Assembly (NCBI GenBank): GCA_027483535.1
Contig: JAIXUN010000002.1
Location: forward strand, 124,001-188,000
Length of the DNA: 64,000 nt
Source: a bacterium
GTDB lineage: Bacteria > Armatimonadota > Fimbriimonadia > Fimbriimonadales > Fimbriimonadaceae
Direction of reading: 5' to 3'
The notes beneath the pieces are model-generated. The model made no database searches. It had not been told where the DNA came from and worked only from the letters and a program-made list of their open reading frames with translations. Shown here one piece after another: positions 48,646 to 58,694 of this stretch. Each line of letters starts with the position of its first letter. Positions within the stretch are counted from its first letter, which is position 1. The position numbers and the translations under genes were made by a program.

Positions 48646-51132
48646 TTACAATTTGGCAGCCAGAGGAGAGCGCGAGACGCGGGTTGCGTGCTCGCCGCTG
48701 AGGGACCGCGCTTCGAAACTCGTGATCGGTCGCTTGACCTTGACGGTGTACACACCCGGCTCCACGAACGTTAGGAAGTTATCTTCGAAGGGCTCTGGGT
48801 CACCATCGACGGTGAGCATCAGGTCTACGACGGGCGCGTCGACTCGAATATCGAAATAGCCCGTTTCGTGCGCTCGAAGCATGGACCGATTGGTGCCAAG
48901 AATCGGGAGCGCCTCGGCAAAGCGAGAGTCCTTCGGTTCTGCGAGCAACGTCCACGTTTCGTTGGCGGCGGTTCCCCAGGCACGCAAGATGGTGTCTGGC
49001 GTCGAGAGGCCGGAAAGATCGATCTCACCAACCACGGCTCGCTCGTTGAACTTGACGTTTCCTTCGAACTCCCACGTTTTGAGCGACTCGCCCGTTGTCA
49101 GCGAGTGAGCTTCTACGGTGACCCCAAAAGACCTCTCCCCAGTGTTCGGCTCATCGTTGACAACCCAAACCGAGACCTTCTCGTTCTTGCGAGCGAGTGA
49201 CACCAGTGAGTTGGCGTAGAGTCGTCGCATCTCGTACGCCGCTGCTTTGTATCGACCCCAGGAGTCGATCACTGCCCAGCTCTGAACCGGCCAGCAGTCG
49301 TTGAGCTGCCAGATCAAGGAGCCTCGGCAGAACGAAGTGCGTCGGAAGTGCTCGACACCAAACCGAAGCGCGTCTCGTTGGTTGAGTTGGCTGTAGTACA
49401 CCAAGTCTTCCAGGCTCTCAAACTCGGGATAGTGGAGTCTCACGTAACCAAGGTAGGTTTCGTAGCCCTTCAGAGTCTTGTCGTGCCAACGCACCGCCAG
49501 CGATCGGTGGTGCCAATCGAAATCTGTAAGCACCGACTCCCAGACCGGAAGCGAACACGATGCCACGAAGCCGTACTCGCTAGAGAACCGCGCTTCCGAA
49601 TCTTGGTAGTGCTTCCAGTCGCCGCGACCGTGCCACACATCCCAATAGTGCTGGTCTCCAACTCGACCGTCGTTGGCGCCCTTGTCGAACACACCTGTCG
49701 GGGAAGAATCGATGTAGTGAGTATCCGGGTCGAGCTCAGCAAGAACTTCGGGGATGGTCTTGAGATACAGATTCTCGCCGTAGTAGCGTGCGGGTGAGAA
49801 TTCGGCACCGCCCCACTTTTGATCCCACATGGTGTTGTTCTCGTTGTTTCCGCACCAAAGGGCAAGACAGGGATAGTTGCGGAGTCGCTTGATGTTCGCC
49901 GCCGCTTCGAGTTTCATCACCTCTTGAGCTTCAGGACCGTCTGGATAGTAAGAGCAAGCGAACATAAAGTCTTGCCAAACCATTAAACCAAGCCGAGAGC
50001 AGAGGCTGTAGAAGTCGTTGGACTCGTACAAACCACCGCCCCAAATGCGGATCATGTTCGACCCCAGGTCGACTGCCTGATTCAAACGCCCTTCTAACTG
50101 CTCACGCTCGATGGAAGCGGGGAAGGAGGAGTCCGGGATCCAGTTGAAGCCGCGAGCGTAGCACGGCACACCGTTGACAAAGAACTCGAACGACTCGCCG
50201 AAGGAGTCTTTCTCGCGCTTCAGTTCGATCTTGCAGAGGCCCAGTTCGATCGACTTGGAATCGTAAACGTAAGCATCCTCATCGCTTAGAGTGACGAGCA
50301 GCGGGAACACCTTGCCCACCTCTTCGGCCATGCCAACCGGCCACCAAAGGTCGGGATTTTGGATATGGAACGAGCCGTTGAATCCTTGGAAGGAAGGTTC
50401 GTCGCCGTGCAAGAAGGTGACGTTGGCGTGAAGCTTTTGATCTGATGCCGACTCGTGCTCAACATCCACGTGCAGGGTGACCGATCCGTCCTCGTGCCAC
50501 TCTTGTCGGGTGCGAACGTCGGTGATTCGAGCCGCGAATTCGAGGAGCTTGGCGGGCTTCCAGATGCCGCAAGAGATGAGCGAGGGGCCCCAATCCCAGC
50601 CGTACATATATTGGGACTTTCGCACGAACGCTCTTGGGTCGAATCGCGAGACGTCGTCCTGAATGCCTTCTTTGGCAAAGTATGCGTTTCGTCGCTCAAT
50701 GCCGACGTTCAGTGCCGATGCGAATTCGATGAGCAGACGGTTATCGCCTTCCACCAGTTTGTCGGTGACGTCTAGCTCCAGCGGAACAAACATGTTGTCG
50801 TGCTCGCCGACGAGTTCGTCGTTTAGGAAGATCTTACAGACGGTGTCGAGGCCTTCGAATCGCAGGACTCGGCGGGGAAGGTCTTCGCTGGCGCTCCAGG
50901 TAAACGAGGTTCGGTAGCACCAGCTTTTCTCATCGATCCAGTGGCAACCAAGTTCGTTGAGACGCTCGTACGGGTCTGCAATGACGCCGTTGTGGACGAG
51001 ATCCAAGTGGACGTGGCCCGGAACATCGGCCTTCATCCACTCCATCACCCAGTAGCCGAACTTGGCCCCAGGAGTTGTCCAGGATTTCTCCGCAAATTCC
51101 CATCCGTCGTTCAAGTAAGTCTCAAGCAGCAC
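48646..51132 (-). CDS. Beta-mannosidase, GH2 family
   Basis: 828 aa from GTG 51132 without signal peptide, so it is probably cytosolic. Domain order is the GH2 sugar-binding fold (GWDWGPSLISCGIWKPA), Ig-like region, TIM barrel. MIRIWGGGLYESNDFYSLCS and GLMVWQDFMFACSYYPDGPEA are the mannosidase-type barrel blocks. Acid/base Glu is expected near 431 in LWCGNNENN, and the nucleophile Glu near 519 in RFSSEYGF. Removes terminal beta-mannose from oligosaccharides. Upstream is the long palindrome at 51178. Confidence 0.93.
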   Translation of the reverse strand: MLLETYLNDGWEFAEKSWTTPGAKFGYWVMEWMKADVPGHVHLDLVHNGVIADPYERLNELGCHWIDEKSWCYRTSFTWSASEDLPRRVLRFEGLDTVCKIFLNDELVGEHDNMFVPLELDVTDKLVEGDNRLLIEFASALNVGIERRNAYFAKEGIQDDVSRFDPRAFVRKSQYMYGWDWGPSLISCGIWKPAKLLEFAARITDVRTRQEWHEDGSVTLHVDVEHESASDQKLHANVTFLHGDEPSFQGFNGSFHIQNPDLWWPVGMAEEVGKVFPLLVTLSDEDAYVYDSKSIELGLCKIELKREKDSFGESFEFFVNGVPCYARGFNWIPDSSFPASIEREQLEGRLNQAVDLGSNMIRIWGGGLYESNDFYSLCSRLGLMVWQDFMFACSYYPDGPEAQEVMKLEAAANIKRLRNYPCLALWCGNNENNTMWDQKWGGAEFSPARYYGENLYLKTIPEVLAELDPDTHYIDSSPTGVFDKGANDGRVGDQHYWDVWHGRGDWKHYQDSEARFSSEYGFVASCSLPVWESVLTDFDWHHRSLAVRWHDKTLKGYETYLGYVRLHYPEFESLEDLVYYSQLNQRDALRFGVEHFRRTSFCRGSLIWQLNDCWPVQSWAVIDSWGRYKAAAYEMRRLYANSLVSLARKNEKVSVWVVNDEPNTGERSFGVTVEAHSLTTGESLKTWEFEGNVKFNERAVVGEIDLSGLSTPDTILRAWGTAANETWTLLAEPKDSRFAEALPILGTNRSMLRAHETGYFDIRVDAPVVDLMLTVDGDPEPFEDNFLTFVEPGVYTVKVKRPITSFEARSLSGEHATRVSRSPLAAKL

Positions 51133-51177
51133 GATGCGAGAGAGTTTATCCGTGCTGAAGGTTCTCGAACCCGGTTC

Positions 51178-51224
51178 TGGTGCTCATTCGCTATTCGCGA
51201 TTCGCGAATAGCGAATGAGCACCA
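51178..51224. repeat. 47-bp near-perfect palindrome between GH2 and gatB
   Basis: Two perfect 23-bp arms around one central base. The core is cgctattcgcga / tcgcgaatagcg, flanked by tggtgctcatt / aatgagcacca. It lies 46 nt upstream of the GH2 start and 69 nt before the gatB ATG. No T-run follows. It may be an operator, a cruciform or a mobile-repeat relic. Confidence 0.9.
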
Positions 51225-51292
51225 CGTCTATGTGCGGGGATGAGTCGATCGTTTGGGTTCAACCGTGGTGTATCGGTAAACTGAAAGCTCGC

Positions 51293-52735
51293 ATGGCCAA
51301 TTACATCACCAGCGTCGGCATGGAAGTCCACGCCGAATTGATGACGCGCTCGAAAATGTTCTGCCGCTGCCAAGTTGGCTTTGGCGGAGAGCCCAATACG
51401 CGCGTTTGCCCGATCTGCCTTGGATTGCCCGGCACCCTCCCCGTGCCCAACCGAGCCGCGATCGAGATGGTGCTGAAGACCTCCCTCGCTTTGAATTGCA
51501 AGATCGCCATGCGCAGCTTCTTCCACCGGAAGAACTACTTCTATCCCGACCTTCCCAAGGGCTACCAAGTAAGCCAGTACGGAGAAGAGAACCCGCTCGG
51601 CTTCCATGGCTATCTCGAGATTCCTACCGCCGACGGCGGTACCAAGCGCATCAGCATTCGACGAGTGCACTTGGAAGAGGACACAGGCAAGTTGATGCAC
51701 CTTCCCAGCGGTGGATCCGGGATCGACTACAACCGGGCAGGAACTCCGCTCATGGAGATCGTTACCGGCTTCCCGCCCGATATCGAATCGCCGGAAGACG
51801 CCAAGGAGTACTTGACGCAACTTCGCCAGATCCTCATCTACCTAGAGGTTTGCGACGGCAAGATGGAAGAGGGCTCCATGCGCTGCGAGCCGAACATCTC
51901 GGTGCGTAAAGACACCGACACTCAACTAGGCACGAAATCGGAGCTGAAGAACCTCAACTCCATCCGATCGGTCCAGCTTGGTATTGGGTTCGAAACTCGG
52001 CGACAGATCGCGGTGCTGGAAGGTGGCGGAAAGGTTCTGCAAGAGACTCGCGGCTGGAACGAGCAAAAGGAATCTTCTTACGCGATGCGGACCAAGGAAA
52101 CGGAGAACGACTATCGTTACTTCCCGTGTCCAGACCTGGTTCCGATGGAGTTCACCGAGGAGTACATCGAGTCTCTGAGAGCTTCTTTGCCCGAGCTTCC
52201 GCTCGCCAAGTATCGCCGCTATCGCGACAACTACGGCCTCAGCGACTACGACGCCAACTGGCTGATTGCAGACAAGGAGTGGGCTTACTACTTCGAGGAA
52301 GCGGTCACGACGGGCGGCGACCCCAAGGCCGTTTACAACTGGATGAGCAGCGACTTCTCGGGTCTTTTGAACGAGGACGGACTCACCCCGCGCACTTCCA
52401 AGATCACCCCGGCACACCTGGTGGAACTCACCAAGCTCGTCACCGAGGGCACCATCAGCGGCAAGATGGCGAAGACGCTCTTTAAGGATGCGTACAAGTC
52501 GGGCAAGATGCCCGCCGACCTCGTGAAGGAGTCGGGCGCGACCCAGATCTCAGACGAGGGAGCGATCAAGGAAATCGTCGCTAACGTGCTTTCTGCCAAC
52601 CCAGACGTGGTCGCCAAGTTGCAATCGGGCCAGGCGGGCGTCAAGGGCTTCTTGGTGGGTCAGGTCATGAAGCAAAGCCAGGGTCGAGCCAACCCGGGCA
52701 TGGTTCAAAAGCTGCTCGACGAAATGCTCGGCTAA
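51293..52735 (+). CDS. gatB: Aspartyl/glutamyl-tRNA amidotransferase subunit B
   Basis: 480 aa from ATG 51293 ([20 protein letters not shown]). Transamidates Glu-tRNA-Gln and/or Asp-tRNA-Asn with GatA and Gat[17 protein letters not shown], the [16 protein letters not shown] zinc-type block, [49 protein letters not shown], and the C-terminal YqeY-type tail ([20 protein letters not shown]) are all present. gatA and gatC are not in the window. Confidence 0.96.
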   Translation: MANYITSVGMEVHAELMTRSKMFCRCQVGFGGEPNTRVCPICLGLPGTLPVPNRAAIEMVLKTSLALNCKIAMRSFFHRKNYFYPDLPKGYQVSQYGEENPLGFHGYLEIPTADGGTKRISIRRVHLEEDTGKLMHLPSGGSGIDYNRAGTPLMEIVTGFPPDIESPEDAKEYLTQLRQILIYLEVCDGKMEEGSMRCEPNISVRKDTDTQLGTKSELKNLNSIRSVQLGIGFETRRQIAVLEGGGKVLQETRGWNEQKESSYAMRTKETENDYRYFPCPDLVPMEFTEEYIESLRASLPELPLAKYRRYRDNYGLSDYDANWLIADKEWAYYFEEAVTTGGDPKAVYNWMSSDFSGLLNEDGLTPRTSKITPAHLVELTKLVTEGTISGKMAKTLFKDAYKSGKMPADLVKESGATQISDEGAIKEIVANVLSANPDVVAKLQSGQAGVKGFLVGQVMKQSQGRANPGMVQKLLDEMLG

Positions 52736-53283
52736 AGACTGACTTTGACGACCTGACGCTCAGTCGGGTCGTCAATCTCCCAACTCTCTCGGGGCGATTT
52801 GTCGCCCTTCAGCATCGACCCCGGAAACGTCTCGATTGCGATATTGAAGTCGCGAACGTTTGCGTTGTAGAAACGACGAGCGGCGGCGATGCGATCTTCC
52901 GTCATCGCCAGTTCCTTCTGCAGTTCCAAGAAGTTGACGCTGCTTCGAAGGTCCGGATAAGCCTCTGCCCTGGCGACCAATCCGCTCATTGCCGCGGCGA
53001 GCATGGTCTCGGTTTCAATTCGGGCGTGGACATCGCGCGAAACGGACGCTTGGTTGCGCAGTTGAATCACCTTTTCGAAGGTCTCTTGCTCGTGCTTGGC
53101 GAACGCCTTCACCGTCTCAACGAGGTTCGGAATGAGGTCGTACCGACGCTTCAACGCAACGTCGATCCCCGCCCAGGCGTTGTCGCACAGGCGGTTCAAA
53201 CGCACGATGTTGTTGCTGACCGAGATCAGCCACGCGCCAATGAACAGCGGGATGAGGATCAGGACGATGAGGATGGGGCCCAT
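52732..53283 (-). CDS. lemA: LemA-family protein
   Basis: 183 aa. An N-terminal membrane helix and [20 protein letters not shown], then [40 protein letters not shown] and TFPGSML are the LemA signature. The helical part is outside the membrane; function poorly known. The gene overlaps the gatB end by 4 nt in a tail-to-tail arrangement. Confidence 0.9.
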   Translation of the reverse strand: MGPILIVLILIPLFIGAWLISVSNNIVRLNRLCDNAWAGIDVALKRRYDLIPNLVETVKAFAKHEQETFEKVIQLRNQASVSRDVHARIETETMLAAAMSGLVARAEAYPDLRSSVNFLELQKELAMTEDRIAAARRFYNANVRDFNIAIETFPGSMLKGDKSPRESWEIDDPTERQVVKVSL

Positions 53284-53390
53284 TCCAATCGTATTGTAAC
53301 GATCTCGCCTCGAAACGGTTGCATGTCTGCACTGTCCTGAAAATGAGTGAAGCGTGTCACTGACCGGTGCGTTCGGGTTAAGATAACTCC

Positions 53391-54926
53391 ATGGACTTCA
53401 AGATCGCGATTTTGGGTGCGGGTAGCGTCGGCTTCACCCGAGGCATGGTGAGAGACATCCTTTGCGTGCCCGAGCTACGCAACATTGAAATTGCATTCCA
53501 CGACATCAACGAACACAACTTATCGATGGTGGAGCAGTTGGTGCGACGCGATATTGAGTCTGCCGGACTTCCGACCAAGATCTCCTCGCATCTCGATCGC
53601 AGAAAGGCTATCGAAGGGGCTCGTTACGTGTTCTCCTTCGTGCGAGTCGGTGGGCTCGAGGCGTTCCAGCACGATGTGGACATCCCGCTCAAGTACGGCG
53701 TGGATCAGTGCGTGGGCGACACCCTCGGCCCGGGTGGAATCATGTACGCCCAGCGCGGAATTCCCGTGCTACTCGACTTCTGCAAGGACATTGATGAATT
53801 AGCCGAAGACGGGGCGCTGTTCCTCAACTACTCCAACCCCATGGCGATGCTCACGTGGGCGTGCAACGCCTTTACCGATGTCCACACCATTGGTTTGTGC
53901 CACGGAGTCATAGGTGGTCACAACCAGATTTGCAGCGTCATCGAACTGCTTGCCAAAGAAGATGGCGTCCTGGAACCCGATGCCAAGCTCACTCGGGACG
54001 ATGTCGACATTATCTGCGCGGGCATCAACCACCAAACTTGGTACGTTCAAGTGCGCTGGCGAGGCGAAGACTGGACAGGCCGACTGCTGGAAGGGTTCGA
54101 GAAGCATCCCACCTACAGCAAGACGGAAAAGGTGCGAATCGACATGCTTCGCCGGTTCGGGTTCTACTCCACCGAATCCAACGGACACCTTTCCGAGTAC
54201 GTGCCGTGGTACCGCAAGCGTCCGGGCGAAATCGCCGAGTGGATCGATCTGAGTAGCTGGATCAACGGAGAAACGGGTGGCTATCTGCGCGTTTGCACCG
54301 AGGGTCGAAACTGGTTCGAGCACGACTTCCCGAACTGGATGAAGGACAAGCCGTTTACGTTCAATCCCGAGGATCGGGGCAATGAACACGGCTCGTACAT
54401 CTTGGAATCGCTCGAGACGGGGCGCATCTATCGCGGGCACTTCAACACGGTGAACGCAGGGGTCATTACCAACCTGCCAGACGACTGCATCATCGAAGCA
54501 CCGGGCTTTGTGGATAGGAACGGAATCTCGATGCCCGTGGTCGGTGATTTGCCTCTTGGGGCGGCGGCGGTTTGCTCGGCTTCGGTTCATGTGCAGCGAC
54601 TGGGAGTGCTCGCGGCATTGACGGGCGACGTTCAGGCGTTGAAGCAGGCGATGATGCTCGACCCGCTCACGGCGGCGGTCTGCAACCCGAAGGAGATTTG
54701 GCAGATGGCAGACGAGATGCTGGTGGCGCTCGAACCGTGGCTACCGCAGTTCGCGGGCGAGATTCCCAAGGCTAAGGAGCGACTCGCGACTGGGCCGCTC
54801 GTGCCGGTTCAAGAGGGTTACAAGGGTGCGGCGAGATTGCACACCCGGTCGGTGGAAGAGATCGAACAGGATCGAGAGGCAAAGGCGGCCGCGAAGGAAT
54901 CCGACAAAGCGGGTCTTTCTAAGTAG
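53391..54926 (+). CDS. GH4-family NAD-dependent glycosidase (alpha-galactosidase/glucosidase type)
   Basis: 511 aa. Rossmann start KIAILGAGSVGFTRGMVRDI, VRVGGLEAFQHDVDIPLKYGV, NYSNPMAMLTWAC, the metal-binding GLCHGVIGGH and GINHQTWYVQV (Cys and His ligands), and later VNAGVITNLPDDCIIEAPGF. It uses NAD+ and Mn2+ for redox-assisted hydrolysis of alpha- or beta-linked sugars. With GH2 and GH36-like genes it fits galactomannan or oligosaccharide use. Stands alone on the plus strand. Confidence 0.9.
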   Translation: MDFKIAILGAGSVGFTRGMVRDILCVPELRNIEIAFHDINEHNLSMVEQLVRRDIESAGLPTKISSHLDRRKAIEGARYVFSFVRVGGLEAFQHDVDIPLKYGVDQCVGDTLGPGGIMYAQRGIPVLLDFCKDIDELAEDGALFLNYSNPMAMLTWACNAFTDVHTIGLCHGVIGGHNQICSVIELLAKEDGVLEPDAKLTRDDVDIICAGINHQTWYVQVRWRGEDWTGRLLEGFEKHPTYSKTEKVRIDMLRRFGFYSTESNGHLSEYVPWYRKRPGEIAEWIDLSSWINGETGGYLRVCTEGRNWFEHDFPNWMKDKPFTFNPEDRGNEHGSYILESLETGRIYRGHFNTVNAGVITNLPDDCIIEAPGFVDRNGISMPVVGDLPLGAAAVCSASVHVQRLGVLAALTGDVQALKQAMMLDPLTAAVCNPKEIWQMADEMLVALEPWLPQFAGEIPKAKERLATGPLVPVQEGYKGAARLHTRSVEEIEQDREAKAAAKESDKAGLSK

Positions 54927-54961
54927 GGCAGGGCTATCTAAGTAGGTAGCTCAGCCCTGCC
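54927..54961. terminator. Convergent hairpin between GH4 and the Y-family gene
   Basis: Arms ggcagggct and agccctgcc (9 bp) with a 17-nt loop; no T-run. It overlaps the last codons of the minus gene. Confidence 0.5.
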
Positions 54962-56141
54962 ATCCGGTCGACTCTTTCCAAACGCGTAGCACCTTGCGAC
55001 GACGCGGTTCGGGCTTTTGGGCGGCGGAAATCACCGCCCGATCCCCGAACACCTCTCGAACCGCGTGAATAGCGTGGTTCAGGTTGTTTTTACGCTGAGC
55101 CACGCTCACTTCGCCTTGTAACGATCGTTGACCCAACTCCACCGGACCCAGGTCTAGCAACCGAACGCTCACAGCGACGATCGGGATGGTTGGGTACGGC
55201 CTTGCCACTAGCCCTATGGCTTTCTCAATCCACTTCGACGCGTAGAACGGTCTTTGAAAAGTGCGTTCGCGGGGCAGAATCACGCCGTCTTCTGTTTCTA
55301 CCGACCACCGCAGTCGGCGAGCGCTTTGCTCCAATCGAGAGAGTTCTTTGGCGAGTTCCACCGAAAGGTGCTGAATCGCCGCTTCTAGGGGTGCTTCTTC
55401 CTCCACCGGAGATTCGAACCGGAACTGCCGTTGAATCGCGCCTTTGGGGTGTAAGGGAAGCACATCGCCATCGCCTAAGCCCTGCACGCAGGATCGAATC
55501 AGGTGCGCCTCTTCGCCGAACTGACGACGCAAGGAAGGGAAGGGCACCTGGGCGAGATCACCCACGCGTCGATAACCCAAAAACGCCAATCTTGCCCTGG
55601 TTTCTTGTAAGAGCGGCAGCATCTTATCGATCGGCAAATCGTGGACAAAGCCCGCCGGATCAGAAGCGGCGATTCCCAGCGGGGCGCCACAAGAGACCTC
55701 GGCCACCCACCTAGCCGGCGCGACTCCCACCCTAACCGTAACCGGAACATCTTGGTGACACACCTGCCTCAAAGCGGTGCTTTCAATGAGCTGAAGGGCT
55801 TCGTCGATCAGGTCGAAACAGCGAGCATGCGCGCTGAAGTCGGCGAACGCGCGATGCGGCTCGATGGGTTCGATCACCGAGGTGTATCGGGCAAGAACAT
55901 CCAGCCACGCTTCCATGGCGGGTTCCATTTCTTCAGCCCGATAGTCAACGTATCGACCGTTGGGCAGCAACGCTCTTGCGTCGGACTTGGAACGCCCAAC
56001 CGTTACCTTTCGCGACCGAGCAGCGGGATCGGCGTCTAGAACGGTTTTGTTGTGCAGAACCACTAAGCCGTCTTCGGCGGAATCTAGTCGGTGCCTATAA
56101 GCGGCGGCGTACAAGCCGTCGCATTCAAAGTAAGCGATCAT
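54951..56141 (-). CDS. Y-family DNA polymerase-like protein, ImuB-like, probably inactive
   Basis: 396 aa. Start IAYFECDGLYAAAYRHRL aligns with the DinB VDMDCFFA block and keeps one Asp. RYTSVIEPIEPHRAFADFS aligns with RYTSRIEPLSLDEAYLDVT of DinB, where the catalytic Asp-Glu are His-Arg. Later LGYRRVGDLAQVPFPSLRRQ resembles the helix-hairpin-helix thumb, and the C-terminal part the little-finger domain. Catalytic loss is typical of ImuB, a scaffold for DnaE2 in mutagenic repair, but no imuA or dnaE2 is near. A 20-bp dyad lies on the ATG. Confidence 0.72.
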   Translation of the reverse strand: MIAYFECDGLYAAAYRHRLDSAEDGLVVLHNKTVLDADPAARSRKVTVGRSKSDARALLPNGRYVDYRAEEMEPAMEAWLDVLARYTSVIEPIEPHRAFADFSAHARCFDLIDEALQLIESTALRQVCHQDVPVTVRVGVAPARWVAEVSCGAPLGIAASDPAGFVHDLPIDKMLPLLQETRARLAFLGYRRVGDLAQVPFPSLRRQFGEEAHLIRSCVQGLGDGDVLPLHPKGAIQRQFRFESPVEEEAPLEAAIQHLSVELAKELSRLEQSARRLRWSVETEDGVILPRERTFQRPFYASKWIEKAIGLVARPYPTIPIVAVSVRLLDLGPVELGQRSLQGEVSVAQRKNNLNHAIHAVREVFGDRAVISAAQKPEPRRRKVLRVWKESTGWQG

Positions 56142-56159
56142 GTAGAAATTTGTCTACAT
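56140..56159. promoter_or_regulatory. Dyad ATGTAGA-N6-TCTACAT on the polymerase start codon, candidate SOS box
   Basis: Perfect 7-bp arms spaced by 6 bp, overlapping the initiation ATG at 56141. The length suits a LexA dimer, though it is not a known LexA consensus. A bound repressor here would block initiation. Confidence 0.5.
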
Positions 56160-56200
56160 AAATTATTGACTGTTTCGACGAAGAAGCCAAGGCTTTGGCA

Positions 56201-56238
56201 AAGAAAAATCCCCTCAGATTTGGGGAAATCTGGGGGAT
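56201..56238 (-). terminator. Intrinsic terminator for the 56300-56593 gene
   Basis: Stem ATCCCC-tcagattt with its partner aaatct-gggggat, then T4-C-T3 on the minus strand, 61 nt past the stop. Confidence 0.75.
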
Positions 56239-56299
56239 CTTCGGGGAGGGAGTCAGTTTGAACCGAGCCGGATTAATGGGATGCAGTCGAGAGGAAAAC

Positions 56300-56593
56300 T
56301 TAGCGGGAAACCTTCACTTGATCGCGGCGAAGGTGAACGACCTTGCCTGAACCAAGACCAGAAACGTTCAGTTTGTCGCCGGTCTTGAACTCGGCAACCT
56401 TGCCGCACGCGGTGTGAGCCGGTGCAAGCACCAAAACTACTTCTTCGCCACCGACCTTCACCGTAACTCGATCTCGAACCGTTTGACCGAGGCGGAAGGT
56501 GTGAGCAACCGTGCGGTCCGCCTTTACGACCTCAACGGTTTGAAGGGCGATGGGCTGAGCGACGACGGCAACAAGAGCAAGGGAAGGGATCAT
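56300..56593 (-). CDS. Small secreted beta-rich protein, uncharacterised
   Basis: 97 aa with a short signal peptide (ending near VAQPIALQ). The body reads as beta strands: VTVKVGGEEVVLVLAP, FKTGDKLNVSGLGSGKVV. One Cys. May be an OB-like or SH3-like envelope protein. No family recognised, weak ribosome site. It diverges from the chemoreceptor at 56726. Confidence 0.6.
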   Translation of the reverse strand: MIPSLALVAVVAQPIALQTVEVVKADRTVAHTFRLGQTVRDRVTVKVGGEEVVLVLAPAHTACGKVAEFKTGDKLNVSGLGSGKVVHLRRDQVKVSR

Positions 56594-56725
56594 GGTTTGA
56601 TTCTTTTTACGGCAAATATCAGACCACGATTGAACCTACTGATATGAACCCAATGATAAATAGTGGAAATACGGGCTCCATTCGCCGATATCTCTCAAAG
56701 AGAGCACTTTCTTGGCGGAAAGGTT

Positions 56726-58639
56726 ATGACTATCAAACAACTTCTATTTGGTTCAGCCATCTTCACAGTTGCGGCAACGGGGATTGTTGGGGGCATTGGA
56801 ATATGGTCTTCCAAAGCACTTTCAACTGCCCATGAGCTGTCGCGAGTGAATTCCGAAGCCCTTCGCAATCACCTCGAGGGCGACATGATGCACGACGCTT
56901 TGCGGGGCGACGTTCTCAACGCTTTTCTACTGGCGTCTGAGAAAAAGCCCGCTGATTCGGTTCAAACCGATCTCAAGGACCACGCCGAGTGGTTCCGAAA
57001 AATGATGAAGGAGAACGCAGACCTTCCCCTATCTGCGAACATCAAAACACTTTTGAGCGAGGCAGAACCTGCCCTTGAATCCTATATCGCTTCTGCTGAG
57101 TCGGTTGTCGAACTTGCCTTTACCAACCCCGCAAAGGCGAAGAAGGAGATGGTGGAGTTCAACAGAGCTTTCGAGGAGCTAGAAGAAGCCAACGAAAAGC
57201 TCTCCGATCAGATTGAGTCGGCGAATAAGGAAGCGACGGCTGAGGCGAACGCGGTTTTCAACCGCTCTAGTTTGCTTCTCGTCGTTGGAATGATCGTTGC
57301 CGCCCTGGTCGGCCTTTCCGGATCGTTCCTGGTGAACCGAAGAGTCATGAGCGGTCTGTCCGTACTGGTCAGCGGTGCAGGAACCGTCCGCGACAAAGGT
57401 TTGGAGCCGATGGCGGCGGTGTTGCGAACCCTTTCCAAGGGCGACCTCACTCAGCGCATCCAAAGCGAGTCGGAAACCATCCAGTGGAATTCCAAGGATG
57501 AGTTCCTGAGCGTCGTTCAGGAATTCAACGAGATGCTTCAATCTTCTCACGCAGGTTCACGAGACCTCAACGAGGCGCTCGATTCCCTTGAAGGCGTCTT
57601 GGGTCGCGTTTCCGAAAGCACCCACGTGGTGAGCGAATCAAGCGACACCGTTCAGCAAGCCACCCGACAAGCCGCGATCAGCGCCACCCAGATTGCGACC
57701 GATGCTGAGCAACTTTCGCGAGCCACGCTCGACATCCAAAGTGCAACGGGCAGCATCCGGCAAGGAATTGAGGTCATCGCCATGGGCTCAGAACGACAAG
57801 GAGATGCCATCAAGAGCGTCGAAAACTCGTTCGAGGAGATCAGTTCCAACCTCAAGAAACTTGGTGAAGAAGGCGAAGTGGTTGCCGGACACGTTCAAGC
57901 CGGTTCCAAGTCTGCAGGCGAGACCCTGAAGGGAATGCGCTTGATCTCGGAGAAGGCCGCCGAGTCTTCTGACAAGGTTCTCGAACTCGACGCAAAGGGA
58001 CGCCAAATCGGCGAGATCGTGCAAACCATCGATAGCATCGCCAGCCAAACCAACTTGCTCGCGCTCAACGCAGCGATCGAAGCGGCACGGGCTGGGGAGC
58101 ACGGTCGAGGTTTTGCGGTTGTTGCCGATGAGGTCCGAAAGCTAGCGGAGCAGTCTAGTAACGCGGCGAAGGAAATCGCCGACCTGATCGGTGCAGTGCG
58201 ATCCACCGTTACCCAGGCGGTAGAAGCCATTTCGGAAACCAACGAGTACATCTCCAAGGGTCAGAAGCTCACCGAGGAAACGGGCGAACGGTTTGAGGCG
58301 ATTGCCGAAGCCGTCGATCAAGTCGTATCTGAATTGGGTCGAGCAAAGGCGACCATCAGTGCAACGGGTCGGTCGATGACAACGTTGGGGACCGTTTACC
58401 AAGAAAACAGCTCGGCGACCGAAACCATCCACGGTGAGATTGAAGTGCTGGGAGATCGATTCGGATCCGTCGCTCGGATGGTGGAAAACACCGCTGCGGG
58501 CGCCGAGGAACTGAGTGCGATCACCGAAGAGGTCAACGCTTCGTCGGTAGAGCTGGAACAACTTTCGGCAGAACTCCGCAAGCAGATCGGGCACTTCAAG
58601 ATCGCCTCATCGAAGAATCACCTGAAGTTGGCTGCCTAA
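56726..58639 (+). CDS. Methyl-accepting chemotaxis protein 3
   Basis: 637 aa from ATG 56726, with AAAGG just upstream; the longer frame lacks a site. N-terminal helix ([12 protein letters not shown]), helical-bundle sensor (about 30-200), second membrane helix, HAMP with GDLTQRIQ, and a signalling domain whose tip contains [20 protein letters not shown]. Ends HLKLAA, like the other two receptors. A GCCGATAT sequence at about 56686 resembles a flagellar sigma-28 -10 element, though no good -35 was found. Confidence 0.92.
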   Translation: MTIKQLLFGSAIFTVAATGIVGGIGIWSSKALSTAHELSRVNSEALRNHLEGDMMHDALRGDVLNAFLLASEKKPADSVQTDLKDHAEWFRKMMKENADLPLSANIKTLLSEAEPALESYIASAESVVELAFTNPAKAKKEMVEFNRAFEELEEANEKLSDQIESANKEATAEANAVFNRSSLLLVVGMIVAALVGLSGSFLVNRRVMSGLSVLVSGAGTVRDKGLEPMAAVLRTLSKGDLTQRIQSESETIQWNSKDEFLSVVQEFNEMLQSSHAGSRDLNEALDSLEGVLGRVSESTHVVSESSDTVQQATRQAAISATQIATDAEQLSRATLDIQSATGSIRQGIEVIAMGSERQGDAIKSVENSFEEISSNLKKLGEEGEVVAGHVQAGSKSAGETLKGMRLISEKAAESSDKVLELDAKGRQIGEIVQTIDSIASQTNLLALNAAIEAARAGEHGRGFAVVADEVRKLAEQSSNAAKEIADLIGAVRSTVTQAVEAISETNEYISKGQKLTEETGERFEAIAEAVDQVVSELGRAKATISATGRSMTTLGTVYQENSSATETIHGEIEVLGDRFGSVARMVENTAAGAEELSAITEEVNASSVELEQLSAELRKQIGHFKIASSKNHLKLAA

Positions 58640-58655
58640 GAAGGCGAACAGTTAG

Positions 58656-58688
58656 GCGAGCCCTCCGGATCGGAGGGCTCGCTCTTTT
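58656..58688 (+). terminator. Terminator of chemoreceptor 3
   Basis: A perfect 12-bp stem GCGAGCCCTCCG/CGGAGGGCTCGC with a 3-nt loop, then TCTTTTG, 17 nt past the stop. Confidence 0.93.
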
Positions 58689-58694
58689 GTTGCT

